Below, piece by piece: positions 33,249 through 44,372 of a DNA stretch of 64,000 bases (position 1 is its first letter; every line of letters starts with the position of its first letter). Source of the DNA: Blattamonas nauphoetae (Eukaryota > Preaxostyla > Oxymonadida); the NCBI GenBank assembly GCA_033064195.1, contig JARBJD010000043.1, positions 186,001-250,000 of the forward strand, in the 5' to 3' direction. The notes beneath the pieces were generated by a model, which was not told the origin of the DNA, did no database searches, and saw only the letters and a program-made list of their open reading frames with translations. The translations under genes and the position numbers were made by a program.

Positions 33249-34519
33249 ATGAACTTCTACGATGGAAACGCTCTTCCAAATCCACTTTATCTTGATCTGC
33301 GCAATCCATTAGAACAAGACAATGCAATAAACTACGTTCCGCAACTTCATCAGTACCAAATTCAGCCACAACCAGAGCCGCCACAAATTAATCAGCAAGC
33401 CCTTCATGCTGAGGTAGACATGTACGAAGCGTTGGCCCTCCTCCTCCACCTCCGCCTCCGCCTCCGCCTCTGGTACCACTTCTACCAATCCTCCATCGAC
33501 CATACACTCCAGCCACACCTGAAAAGAGAGTCCGACTGACGCTCCTGTATCGTGAGAATGGAGAGACAAAATCAGTCACGTGGTATGCGCAACGGGTAAC
33601 GCTCACTGTCCCAACAACAACTCGCTTCATTCGACAACTTCGCCGAGGCGAATCAATTACTCACAATCTTCCACGAAGAGGCAGACCGGATCGAAGGAAC
33701 GACAGGTTCCGCAATCAGGAAGTTAGACGGCTGCTCCAGGAGGACGGACAGCGAACTCTCAGAGAGATGGCGGCACATCTCAGCGCGCAAGGTCACCAGA
33801 CAAGCCCAACAACAGTCTTTCGGATGTTGTCACAGCGGAATGAAGTAAACCGAGACATGCCTCTATTCTCCTTCAAACGTGTCAGAGTGAGAGCTCCAGC
33901 GGCCAACACAGAAGAAAACAAGAATGCTCGCGTGGCTTTCATCCAAAATGCGATGGCTCACATCCGCGACGGATGGTTTCCAATCTTCTTGGACGAAACA
34001 TCATGGAACATCGAATGCGTGCGGAGATACGGATGGGCTGAAGTTGGCAGGGCTCCACTCGTCGCAAGACCGACCAATTTCGTTTCGTTGACCGCGATTA
34101 CGTCAATCTCACCCAATGGAGTTGGTCACACAGAGCTCATTCGAGGTCCAATCACTGCCGATGTCTTCGAAGCAAATCTCAGGAGACTCCTTGAAACCAA
34201 CACAGCTCGACGTAGATGGGTTCTTATCCTGGACAACGCCGGAATACACCATGTGGCCACTCAGAACATCGTTCTCGAGGCAAATCAACGAATTCTGTAC
34301 AACGCCGCTTACAGTCCAGACCTGAATCCCATCGAAAATGTCTTTGGCTTCTGGAAAAACAGAGTGGAAGCACAAATTCGTGACTGGCAAGGAGAGAATC
34401 ACTTTTTGGATCAGATTCGTGAAGCATTTTCGCAGATCTCTCCTGATGAAGTCTTCAGATGCATTGAAAGTTGTCGAGCGGTTCAGTGGCCTCGAGCAGT
34501 AAGGCGAGAGGATATGTAA
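33249..34519 (+). CDS. Tc1/mariner DDE transposase (frame change at a proline run)
   Basis: The C-terminal frame (open from about 33405, with an ATG at 33767) contains a helix-turn-helix region (LRREMAAHLS-type, actual LREMAAHLSAQGHQTSPTTV) and a DDE_3 catalytic core: first Asp in FPIFLDETSWNIE, second Asp in WVLILDNAGIHH, and Glu in AYSPDLNPIENVFGFWKN, about 33 residues after the second Asp. An N-terminal frame, MNFYDGNALPNPLYLDLRNP, starts at 33249 and stays open to 33539 in another frame. The two overlap across a run of CCT/CCG proline codons (33438-33470). This could be an indel in the simple repeat, a programmed shift or a short intron. The enzyme cuts and pastes the element at TA sites; catalytic residues look intact. 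Confidence 0.8.
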
Positions 34520-34601
34520 GGAATCGAATTCTTTGTTCAGTGAAGTGATGTTTGGTCCACTTCATTTTCAGTTTTGTTCACTGGTAGTTGCAGAAAATGG
34601 G

Positions 34602-35517
34602 AAAAGTAGTCGAAGTGAAATGACGAGTAAGAAAAATTTGTACAGTAGTTTTGAGAGCAAAAATGAGAATAAACGAATGTCGATGTCACAAAAATGCAAA
34701 GTGCCAAAAACATCACATGTCCATCAAAAGATCCGAACAACAATTTAGTGAAGTGGAAGTTATGAGATGAATATGTATTGAAACCGAGAAAAAAGAAATA
34801 CGAGAATAATAGAAGGGAATAAACATTTTGACAAGTGAAATCAAGCATAAAAATGTATATTTGCAGTGAAATGACGGCTTTTCAAAGTATGGGAAGAAAT
34901 TCTTGTAATGCTTCCTCTCTCGGAAGTATTGTTTGTGATTCCTGAATAACATGATTAAAATAAGAGAGAAAACATGCGAAAGTCAACGTTAAGTTGTTGA
35001 AGAGAGAGAATCGGGATCAGCGTTCTTGTGGTCATTACAGGCAGGTAGTGCATTCGGAACTGGAAAACACATTTGAAGTGGCGTCCAGAAGTCGTGACTA
35101 TGAAGAAGGACGAAGAGAAAAGAGCTAAGAATTGACATACGCACCCAATTCTTGCTTTGGAATGGATGAGTTCTCTTCATCTGAAAATATGTATTTAACA
35201 GCGATGAAAAAGCAAACTGCCGAGTAATTTCACATTTTAATGAATTATCTTGCCCTGTTAGAGATAAGGACGAATAGTGAGAGCAAAAACATGACGGAAA
35301 ACAAACGACAAAAAATCTCGACAAAGTGTGTTTTGTTCCCTCCACAAAGAAGACATACCCTCTTTCAAGTCACGATCTGTCCATGTATGCACACAAAAAA
35401 GAGATATGAGGTTAACGGAGAAAGTGGTCCTGACACGAGAAAGAGTATTATGGGCGAGGGTATCCAGTCGATCAGTCATCTTTTTGGAACACCTGATCAA
35501 CTTTTTGGAAAGGACTG
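34602..35517 (-). repeat. right inverted arm of the Tc1/mariner element
   Basis: Inverted counterpart of 32141-33056. Confidence 0.85.
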
Positions 35518-35752
35518 TAACGTTCTGAATTATGTGGAAGACACCAGTTAAGGCTTGATCGAAGCACTCATTGACTTCTCCATCAATTCGATGTTTGAGG
35601 AGCGGTCGATGTTGAAAAACGAGATACACAACACAACGATATCGATTCATGCGGTGGAAGAGGCCCAGTCACCACTTCGCCAAAACTTATTTCATGCAGG
35701 TATGGGTCGAGAAAAAACCTTTTCGACATCTGAACAATCTCACTTGTCGAAC

Positions 35753-37189
35753 ATGATTCTCTTCGTCCTTACAACATTCGTTTTGTCGGCTGAAGATGAT
35801 ACCATCTACCTTGAATTTGGAGGGAAGAGCAAGGATTGCAAAACCCCGTTTACGGCTTGCCATTCGCTGGACGTTGCAGTTGAATCAGCGAAATGGGACA
35901 AAGTGAAGGACGTCGTCATTCAAGGCCACGCGGAACTGATTGGCGAAACAGTGTTTGATTCAAGTGCTGCGCCGTTCAAGAAATCACCTGAGGAAGACCT
36001 CAAGTACACCATCACCCTCAGTGTACATGCTCTTATCTCCCCAATTCTATATCAACCTATTCCTGGTCTGACTGGTAACGGAACAATTGTCATCAAAGGA
36101 TCTGATAAGGCAAAGATGCACATCATTGTCGCTACTCGTGGTTGGGACAATTTTGAAATCTCCACATCAAGAACTCCAGGCGGTGTCAAGAAAGACTACG
36201 TCATTCGTGTGGAGGAATATGGTGTCCTTGAGCTTCAAAGGAAGATATGTGTCAGGCCCCTTGAACTTCCCACATCAACCACGACATTCACGACCCTGAC
36301 ATCGAAGGTCGAAACCACAGCATGGGACCAAAAATCGGCCGCTGTTGTTGTGGAGAAAGGAACGTTGATAGCAGAAGAGAATGTGATTGTATATGACCCT
36401 GATCTTGGAGTTCTCATTCTGAAGGACATCGATATCTCAAATTCCCGTATTCGCATTCATCACTCCTTCTCCAGATCACAAACCAGTCTCGTCCCAAAGG
36501 GAATTGTCTGTTCGATTCCAGATACTGCCTTGGCAACTTTCAACATCATAATATCCTCAGCAGGAAAGAATACCATGGTAGCGGATGAACTTGTTGAAAT
36601 CGAGCAATATCCTCTGGACTTTCATAAATCGGGCAAATGTGCTGCGTACGATTACTACGATTTTACCCAGAAATTTCCTCTGAACAACACAGATCTGTCG
36701 AAGGTGAAAGCGTCTGATCTGTTCTACCCAGCTGTATCACTCTCCCGATCGGACCTGAAGATGCCAACTGTCACCGACGCATTCACGTCTTACACAAGTT
36801 CCTCTGGAGACAATCTCCTTGCAAAATTCACTTCCGAAGCCCATTCCCTGACCGTCGATGCACTCCGCCGCATGAAAGTGAGCATTGCCCCGAGCTACCA
36901 CACAAAAGAGATCGACGATGCAAATCAAAAATGGGTCCAGATGCAATTGTACGTCGGCCATGTCTCAACGATTCGAGCTTATGGAGGATTTGAAATCACA
37001 CAATCGGGACAATCAGACTATGCGCTCGCTGCAGTTCCAATCAAATCAGTTGGGACAAGTGGGGAATACACAGTCAAGATAGAAGTTGATGATGAGGCGA
37101 GATATTACGGGTGTTTGTATTCTGGAGCGCGAAAGACAGTTGCATTCGCATCGCTTGCTCTTCTCCTCGCCGTGCTGCTTGGATTCTAA
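35753..37189 (+). CDS. secreted/surface protein, tandem copy 1
   Basis: 478 aa from the ATG at 35753, which gives a clean signal peptide (MILFVLTTFVLSAEDD). The frame is open upstream to 35555, but that start lacks a signal sequence. The mature protein begins IYLEFGGKSKDCKTPFTACH, which resembles the CG...PCSSL header of the giant receptors, and continues as beta-rich sequence (GNGTIVIKGSDKA, LGVLILKDIDIS). The extreme C-terminus is hydrophobic (TVAFASLALLLAVLLGF), fitting a GPI-attachment signal or a tail anchor. About 75-80% identical to the next gene. Likely cell-surface; function unknown. Confidence 0.78.
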   Translation: MILFVLTTFVLSAEDDTIYLEFGGKSKDCKTPFTACHSLDVAVESAKWDKVKDVVIQGHAELIGETVFDSSAAPFKKSPEEDLKYTITLSVHALISPILYQPIPGLTGNGTIVIKGSDKAKMHIIVATRGWDNFEISTSRTPGGVKKDYVIRVEEYGVLELQRKICVRPLELPTSTTTFTTLTSKVETTAWDQKSAAVVVEKGTLIAEENVIVYDPDLGVLILKDIDISNSRIRIHHSFSRSQTSLVPKGIVCSIPDTALATFNIIISSAGKNTMVADELVEIEQYPLDFHKSGKCAAYDYYDFTQKFPLNNTDLSKVKASDLFYPAVSLSRSDLKMPTVTDAFTSYTSSSGDNLLAKFTSEAHSLTVDALRRMKVSIAPSYHTKEIDDANQKWVQMQLYVGHVSTIRAYGGFEITQSGQSDYALAAVPIKSVGTSGEYTVKIEVDDEARYYGCLYSGARKTVAFASLALLLAVLLGF

Positions 37190-37708
37190 GGCTCTGGCAA
37201 CGATAAACCCCTCCTTCACACCACACTCTCCTCGACGCCTTTTTCCACCTCATTCTATCTCAACTGGATTGTTTTGTGAAAATCGGTGTAATTTACAATC
37301 ACGACGAAAGGAGTTTGGTTCATCATCTTGGCCCAATTATTATTTCGACAAAACAGGGAGCTGTTCCATTGTGTTCCTCGAAGCAGTGTTAGGCTTCACA
37401 GCGCTGTGGATGTCACGAGAGCTGTTGTTTATTGATAAATATTGGTGGCAGCTTTCCACGAAGTGTTCGTGTAACTCTAGATACTCTCGAATGAGACACA
37501 AGTTATGGATAGATCTGAAGAAGTTTCGTATTTGTCGTTCAACGCACTGTTTGAGGAGCGGTCGATGTTGAAAAACGGGATACACAACACGTCGATGCCA
37601 ATTCATGCGGTGGAAGAGGCCCACTCACCACTTCGTCAAAACTTATTTCATACAGGTATGGGTCGAGAAAAAACCTTTTCGACATCTGAACAACCTCACT
37701 TGTCGAAC

Positions 37709-39127
37709 ATGATTCTCTTCGTCCTTACAACATTCGTTTTGTCGGCTGAAGATGATACCATCTACCTTGAATTTGGAGGGAAGAGCAAGGATTGCATGAC
37801 CCCGAAAACGGCTTGCCATTCGCTGGACGTTGCAGTTGAATCAGCGAAATGGGACAAAGTGACGAAAATCTTCGTTCAAGGCCACGCGGAACTGTTTGGT
37901 GAAACAGTGTTTGATTCAAGTGCTGCGCCGTTCAAGAAATCGCCCGAGGAAGATCTCGAGTACTACATCAGCCTTAGGGAATTTGAACTCGTGTCCCGTC
38001 CCTACACTTTCTATGGTCTGACTGGGAACGGAACAATTGTCATCAAAGGATCTGATAAGGCACAGATGTGCGTCGGCATTGCCGGACGCTACGATGGCTT
38101 TGACATCTCCACATCAAGAACTCCAGGCGGAGTCAAGAAGGACTACGTCATTCGCGTGGAACAATACGGTGTCCTTCAACTGGGTACAATGCTTGTTGTG
38201 CGTCCCCTTGAACTCCCCTCGACCACAGCCTTTACCAAGTTAACCACAAAGTTCGAAACTGAAGCATGGGACCAAAAATCGGCCGCGATTGTTGTAGAAA
38301 AAGGAGCTTTACAGACAGAAAACAGTGTGAAAGTGTTAGACCCAGAACTTGGCGTTCTCATTCTGAAGGACATCGATATCGAACAATCTGAAATATATCT
38401 GTCACAAAGCTACACCTCTTCACAGAACAGTTTTGTCCCAAAGGGAATTGTCTGCTCGATTCCAGATACTGCCTCGGACACATTCATCATCAATATTTTG
38501 TATTCTGGGATTATCACCAAAAATGACGATGGAGAAGTCGTCGAAATCAAGCAATATCCGCTGGACTTCCACAAATCGGGCAAATGTGCTGCATACGATT
38601 ATGAGGACAGAAAACACAATGTTACCCTCAACAATACAGCTGCAGCAGCCATCAAAGGATCTGCATTTAACTTCCCCACAGTTTCAATCTCCCGATCGGA
38701 CCTGAAGATGCCAACTGTCATGGACGAATCCACGAGACCCTCTGGAGACAATCTCCTTGCCGCTCTCACTTCCAGCACCAATTCCCTGACCGTCGATGCA
38801 CTCCGCCGCATGAAAGTGAGCATTGCCCCGAGCTACCACACAAAAGAGATCGACGATGCAGAACAAAAATGGGTGGAGATGCAATTGTACGTCGGCCATG
38901 TCTCAACGATTCGAGCTTATGGAGGATTTGAAATCACACAATCGGGACAATCAGACTATGCGCTCGCTGCAGTTCCAATCAAATCAGTTGGGACAAGTGG
39001 GGAATACACAGTCAAGATAGAAGTTGATGGTGAGGCGAGATATGCCGGGTGTTTGTATTCTGGAGCGCGAAAGACAGTTGCATTCGCATCGCTTGCTCTT
39101 CTCCTCGCCGTGCTGCTTGGATTCTAA
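37709..39127 (+). CDS. secreted/surface protein, tandem copy 2
   Basis: 472 aa, same architecture as 35753-37189: identical signal peptide, header IYLEFGGKSKDCMTPKTACH, central GNGTIVIKGSDKAQM, and the identical last ~120 residues including GGFEITQSGQSDYALAAVPI and the hydrophobic end. The middle third differs most, while both ends and the flanking 5' DNA are nearly identical, as expected from tandem duplication with diversification or gene conversion of the ends. Confidence 0.78.
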   Translation: MILFVLTTFVLSAEDDTIYLEFGGKSKDCMTPKTACHSLDVAVESAKWDKVTKIFVQGHAELFGETVFDSSAAPFKKSPEEDLEYYISLREFELVSRPYTFYGLTGNGTIVIKGSDKAQMCVGIAGRYDGFDISTSRTPGGVKKDYVIRVEQYGVLQLGTMLVVRPLELPSTTAFTKLTTKFETEAWDQKSAAIVVEKGALQTENSVKVLDPELGVLILKDIDIEQSEIYLSQSYTSSQNSFVPKGIVCSIPDTASDTFIINILYSGIITKNDDGEVVEIKQYPLDFHKSGKCAAYDYEDRKHNVTLNNTAAAAIKGSAFNFPTVSISRSDLKMPTVMDESTRPSGDNLLAALTSSTNSLTVDALRRMKVSIAPSYHTKEIDDAEQKWVEMQLYVGHVSTIRAYGGFEITQSGQSDYALAAVPIKSVGTSGEYTVKIEVDGEARYAGCLYSGARKTVAFASLALLLAVLLGF

Positions 39128-39197
39128 GGCACTGGCAACGATAAACCCCTCCATCACACCACACTCTCCTCGACGCCTTTTTCCACCTCATTCTATC

Positions 39198-41489
39198 TCA
39201 ACTGGATTGTTTTGTGAAAATGTGTGTGAACCATAATCGAGAAGCGAGTTGTGACCGCGGTCGAGTGGGGACTAAAAAGGGAGTATTCGAATGAGAGACT
39301 GATTCGATGGAAAGGGTTATGAATGAATATTGTGATTGTTGTAGGAGAGTCCTGATTCTTATGGCCAAGTAAAAAATTGTTTCAATGGGATCATAAACCA
39401 AGCAGCACTTCGACGTGAAGGCAACTGTCTTTCGTGCTCCAGAATATAAACACCTTATATATCGCACCTCGTCCCCAAACTCCATCTTCACTGTGTATTC
39501 CCCACTGATCCCCACATTTGCTCGCGGCACTGGTGCCACAGCCATGTCAGACTGTCCTGATCGAAAGATAGCTACTCCACCGAAGTCTCTCAGCATGTCG
39601 AGTAGACCAACGTACCACGTCATCTCGTCCCAGCGAATGAGCTTGTCGGGGAACGACTATAACCCATCAAGCGAATCGACTAAAACCCATCAAGTATTGA
39701 TCGACCCATCATTCAGTTTTACGAATTGCTCCTCCTTGAGTTCACAAAGCATTCTCTTTCTGTTTCTCGACAAATTCTGATTCAAAATATGTGAAGGCTA
39801 AAAGGACTAACAGTCCAAATCAAGTCAATTTGAGTTGTCGGAGAAAACAAGATCCATCAGAATGAACATCGACATTCCGACTATCGTGAAGCTGAAAGCA
39901 GCAGATTCTCCCTTCGATGAATAGTAAGAAGCTATGCTCATCTCATTCGACACCGAAACACTGTCTATATATCCAAACAGCTTCCTTCTGATGTGATTTG
40001 AGAGAGAGAGACTGCAAACGAAGTCATCAATGCGAAATGTTGAAATGACAGGCATGGAGGGTGACAATTCGGAGTGAGAAGTGAAGTGATCGCTGTCGAA
40101 GAATGTGGTGAGCGTAAGGTTGTCAATCTTCTCGCCCCACACTTCGACGATCTGAGATGACTTGGAGATCGTTTACTCGTTGACCAAATGAGTGGCAATA
40201 GCGGAGTGAATGTGCGGAGAAAAGGATGCGACTTTCAAGATGGCTCCAGAGACAAGAGAGTGGAAGAGTAGTGTTGAGCTCGTCTTTATCCAGCCTTTTT
40301 AGTGTCCACGTGGAGGATATAGGTCAAAACCGCGATCGAAGTTGGAATAGACTTGGTTATGTCGACAAAATCAGAGTTTACGAAGTCGACAATGGACTAC
40401 CAAGAACTGAAGTTGCCGTGGAGAGAGAACCATTTGGTGTCAAGGCAGTGTCGTTTCATCTGGGATCTTCTAGAGTGTTGAAGTGAAATTTGTGCTGATT
40501 TCACAATTTGATTCGTGATGCACAGTATGACAACAGCTAATCACCTTCTTCCCAAATTTTAACAGAGATGAGAGGTCACGGTGACGATCATCGTGAATTC
40601 ACTTGAAACAAGGAGCGACACGAAGATGCAGACCATTTTTCGAATGAACAGTGTATTATGATGCCATCAAGGTAAAATTTGAGTCGCGTAGATCTCTAAT
40701 TCGTCTCGGAAGTCACGAGTTTGACGAAACGCCTTATTCAGACTTAATTCGGTAAAGTTTTCTGTTCTCATTCCGTAAGAGCTTCTGCTTCAATGAATGA
40801 TGATCAAGAACTGACTCGATGTGTCAAACCAGGAAATGGAAAGTTTGGTTGTAGATCAAAACTGTGGGCCTGGATCAAAAGTTGATGGGTTTTAGTCGAT
40901 TTGCTTGATGGGTTATAGTCGGTCCCAGCTTGTCGTCGGTGTCTTCGGTGTGATAGCGAGGCGCAATGCTCACTTTCAGGCGGCGAAGAGCGGCAACGGT
41001 CAGGGATGCTGTTTGGGAAGTGAATTCAGCAAGAAGATAGTTGCCAAGTTCACTCGATTGGCTGCCTGTTTTTGTGGCCATTTTGAGGTTCGAGCGGGAG
41101 AGTGTCACTTTGAGGAAGATAAACGCAGTTTTGGAGATGTTGGTCATGTCCGTGTTGTTCACAGGAAACTTCTGGGTTCTATCCTCGACGTCATTCGTTG
41201 CACATTTTCCAGAAAGACGGATGTTGAGCGTATATTGGTCGATTCTAACATATTTGTCGTCCTCCTTGGGTTGATTTCCTCCATCATCGATCACGACGTT
41301 GAATGTGTCCATGTAATTCGACATTGAAGAGATCATTCCCTTCGTTTCTTTGATTCGCAGTGGATCCACGTTGAGGAAAACTCGAAATAGGGTTCTGCTG
41401 ACGGTTTGCTGGATTCGCCATCCTTCCGTCCTTTTGGACACCAAATTTCGGAACATTCGGGTCTTTTTCAATACATGCTCTTCATTCAT
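39198..41489 (-). pseudogene. surface-protein pseudogene, third copy, split by an insertion
   Basis: On the minus strand 41489-40920 matches the middle of the surface proteins (SGKCATNDVEDRTQKFPVNN, LTVAALRRLKVSIAPRYHTE) and 39655-39400 matches the C-terminal part (FGGVAIFRSGQSDMAVAPVP, GEYTVKMEFGDEVRY, LYSGARKTVAF). The N-terminal ~200 residues are missing or unrecognisable and the hydrophobic tail is altered. Between the halves lies a 1.27-kb transposon-like insertion (39654-40921). The copy is inverted relative to the two intact genes. Confidence 0.7.
39654..40921. mobile_element. TIR element inserted in the surface-protein pseudogene
   Basis: Ends are inverted copies beginning CGACTATAACCCATCAAGC, each followed by a second diverged unit CGACTAAAACCCATCAA, so each TIR is about 37-40 bp. 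The coding match of the host pseudogene resumes on either side. The interior has no transposase; one minus frame (40142-39825) with a hydrophobic end is open but unrecognised. Superfamily and target duplication unclear (possibly CG). Terminal design resembles the element at 9611-10088. Confidence 0.65.
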
Positions 41490-42176
41490 CCTTCCTTCGA
41501 AGCAGTTTCTCAGTTCCTAAGCTCGTTTTCACAAAGAACACTCACAGCCATCCTCAGTATCCACGTGACACATTCTTCAGACGAGGAACCAGACACTGGG
41601 AGCACAGATGTTCAGTCCAAGCACGAGGTCGGTGGAGAAGTTCATGTTCCTCTTCAAGCACATGCACAGGCATCTGAGTAGTCCCATCAAAATAGGTAAA
41701 ACTGGGATCAATTGATGTCAGTGCCTAAATTTGGACTGAGATCAAATTTCAACTCTTTTCCTTTGAGATTTTCTCATTATCACTTCATTAATCATGTTCA
41801 ATTCACTTCTTGTTTTCACATAATGCTCTTCAATATTTCAGACAGCTCTTATTTCCCAAAAACACGCACGATCACAATCACCAACACTTCTTTTTTCGAT
41901 GTATTCCCTTCATTGACTTTAGTCAGTGAGAAAAAACCATCAAAGAAGACATAATAACGCATTATCGACTTGTTTTAATAATTATTGTTGTAGAACAAAC
42001 TGAAACAGCAGCACCCAAAGTTTGCATTTTCATGATCTATGAAGTGACCATTTTCCTTTTTACTTTTTTTTCCATTCAAATATCATATATAAGAAGACTT
42101 TTTTGAAATGAAAGAAACGAAATGGTATTGTAGGTATTTAGTGGGATCAGATCCGACTGGGATCACTGGGATCAAA
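41490..42176. other. intergenic, AT-rich
   Basis: No gene recognised. Direct repeats of ACTGGGATCA occur near 41702 and 42158-42175 but do not form inverted ends. Confidence 0.4.
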
Positions 42177-42493
42177 TCAGAAGCCTGCACATGCATCTCC
42201 CAAACTTGATACTCTCCAACGACACCGCTAACAACGACGCCAGTGCGGGTCGACAGAACTGAGTCGAGTTGCGGATGTGCGTTTGGTCGGATCAGCCGAC
42301 GAGCGATGCAGTTCACCCTCAGTTCAGCTGAGGAACGAGATGGCTGGCCATTCCAGGTTGGATTGTGCCAGCGGAGTTGTGGACTCCGTTCGGTCGTTTG
42401 GAGTCAATTGGACGGCGATCTGAAGAGAGTGACGACAGTGTTGAGAAGAGAGCTCGTTTGGAGGAGTGTTGGCGTGATGGAGTTCCTCATCGT
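42177..42493 (-). CDS. possible exon sequence beyond the copy G cassette edge
   Basis: Directly after TTTTCAG on the minus strand, open frames read DDEELHHANTPPNELSSQ and, after a frame change near 42330, ELRVNCIARRLIRPNAHP then SVLSTRTGVVVSGVVGEY. Composition looks coding. Family unknown. Confidence 0.3.
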
Positions 42494-42905
42494 CTGAAAA
42501 GCGATTCAACGCATGCACAGTCCAAAAGGGCGAGAAATCGGGCGATCATTCAGCAATCCAAAAGTGTTATCCGCACAGCACCTCGTTGGCTTCGTCATTC
42601 CTTCTTTTCTCGTCATCGACTATTCAACTTGGAAAGCTTCCAGAGTCGACATCAGAGAGGCATTTGATGGATCTGATGAGCCTCATTTTCGCTTCAGTTG
42701 TAAGCTCGCAGTCGAACGGATGTAACCAATTGCGCAACAAGTTGTTCCATCACTGATGATGTATCATGCAGAGAAAACCTTGGGATGACCAACAGAGTGG
42801 TCGGGAGTTGTTTGGATTCTTTGATTTCTGACGGCTGTTTGTTGATCGGTTCCAGGACGAGAGTTACGATTGAGAGGATAGTCAACAGGCGGTATGATCA
42901 TGAAA
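42494..42905 (-). repeat. outer 3' segment of the SLVALV cassette, copy G
   Basis: Inverted counterpart of 16830-17251, ending at the same TTTTCAG. Confidence 0.65.
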
Positions 42906-42934
42906 CAAAGAGTGGATGGCTGTGGAATGGCGGG

Positions 42935-43235
42935 AATGCGGGGCGCATCCTATTTCGACGAGATAAATGAGAAGTGTTTCGGAGATGGTTCAAAAGTCGA
43001 GAATGGGAGAGAAAATCGGATCACAATGCATCGTTCTGGGACACCAGGAATTGTTTGGAGAGAGGACGGTTGACGATGTGACAGTCAAAGACAGCCGCGA
43101 TGAGAACGACCAACCCAAAAGAGCAAACCATTTCTGGACGATTGGAGGCGATCCCAGAATATGCTCATCTACACCAGCAATCAGCACATTCCCAACATCC
43201 GAGGAGAGTCCGCAGAAATGAGTATGAAATTACTG
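42935..43235 (-). repeat. conserved 3' tail of copy G with antisense ORF
   Basis: Frame 42967-43221 on the + strand is open for 84 codons: MVQKSRMGEKIGSQC, GERTVDDVTVKDSRDEND, HFWTIGGDPRICSSTPAIS, PTSEESPQK. Confidence 0.7.
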
Positions 43236-43268
43236 GAGAGAGGCGGCTTCGACGCGTTCTTTGAGAAC

Positions 43269-44348
43269 TCACAATTCAGGGTCATTCGCATTCGATCCCA
43301 GGAACTGTGAGATTACGTGACATGTTTCAACGAGTTCTTCACTACACTCTCCATTCTTCTCGTGTTTCATCATCTGTTCGAGTGTGTCTTCGAAGCCTTC
43401 CGAAAACAGAGCTTACATCATCCGTTTCCCACATTTGACCACTTCTGGGCCTTCTTTCTTCCATTGAAATATCGAAGTGTTAATTTTGAGTAGAGTGGTT
43501 CGAAGACGAGAACAGTGTTCATCTGATGAGAGATAACTTGAGATGGCCATCACAATCGGAGAGACGGCAATAAAACTCAATGTTGGACGATGAAATGGAC
43601 CTATTGTAATGTGGGTGCACCAAAGAGACATGAAGGAGTAAGATCTCTCTTCATCGAGGACGTGTCGATTTGAGATCAGAAACGTCACAAATTGAGACGA
43701 TGGAAGAACGACCTTCTGAAAGATAATTTCACGATGGTTGAATGCGTCGACTGCGGCAGTGATGTCAAGTTTCCTGAGTAAAGGTGGATATGCGAGATAG
43801 AGGAATGATCTGATGATCCTGATTAAATTGTCGAGTCTCGTGTCATTTCCCGTGACGGACAGCGTCTGAGGTTGAACTGTCGCTAAGATATTGGGGATGA
43901 GATCTGATTTCATGAGACGACATTGAATTGTTGGCGATGACTCCTTTGTTGATCTGTTGATGAACGACAACGTTGCAGCAACCACAGTTGAGTGCGGAGA
44001 TGAGAAGAGAGTCAGAATGCTCTCAGTGAAGCCAGAAGGCGATCCGGCTGAACAGGGAACGAGGTCCGTGACGAGTCTGTCGGCAGCTTGTTTGTCGCCC
44101 CATTTCGGTTCGAGATTCTTCAAAAATCGGGCGGTTTTGTCTTGAAGGGCATTGTCGAATGGGTACTCAGCTTTCACGAGGGCAACAAGTGAACAGTAAA
44201 TGGCTGATTTGTCCTCGAATGATAATTCTGAGTTCGGATCGAAATTAAGGAATTGTTCTTGCAAAGGATTAATTTTTGAATGTGATTCCCGCGAATTACG
44301 TAGACAGCTATCAATGGACGTGTTTGAAGAAACAGATTCGTCGTTCAT
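43269..44348 (-). pseudogene. SLVALV family, copy G, truncated by one nonsense codon
   Basis: Full-length footprint of 360 codons in one frame. Landmarks: EQFLNFDPNSELSFEDKS, SLVALVKAEYPFDNALQDKT, HSTVVAATLSFINRST, VQPQTLSVTGNDTRL, FNHREIIFQKVVLPSSQFVT, HRPTLSFIAVSPIVM. The family motif GKRMMQALFSEGFEDTLEQ reads GKRMM-stop-ALFSEGFEDTLEQ here: the Gln codon CAA has become TAA (43413-43415). The last 47 codons, ending FLGSNANDPEL, remain in frame, so the change looks recent. A 311-aa truncated protein could still be made. Confidence 0.7.
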
Positions 44349-44362
44349 TGAAACGTGAGTTG

Positions 44363-44372
44363 GATCATCCCA
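44363..44372 (-). promoter_or_regulatory. TGGGATGATC box, copy G
   Basis: Exact consensus on the minus strand, 14 nt upstream of the ATG. Confidence 0.5.

Larger units (their letters stand above)
32141..35517. mobile_element. Tc1/mariner (IS630-type) transposon with ~915-bp inverted arms
   Basis: Ends CAGTCCTTTCCAAAAAGTTG and its reverse complement, flanked by TA (32139-32140 and 35518-35519), the Tc1/mariner target duplication. Arms 32141-33056 and about 34602-35517 are near-identical inverted copies, unusually long for the superfamily. The unique centre holds the transposase (33249-34519). Near-identity of the arms suggests a recent insertion. It lies about 235 bp upstream of the first surface-protein gene. 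Confidence 0.9.
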
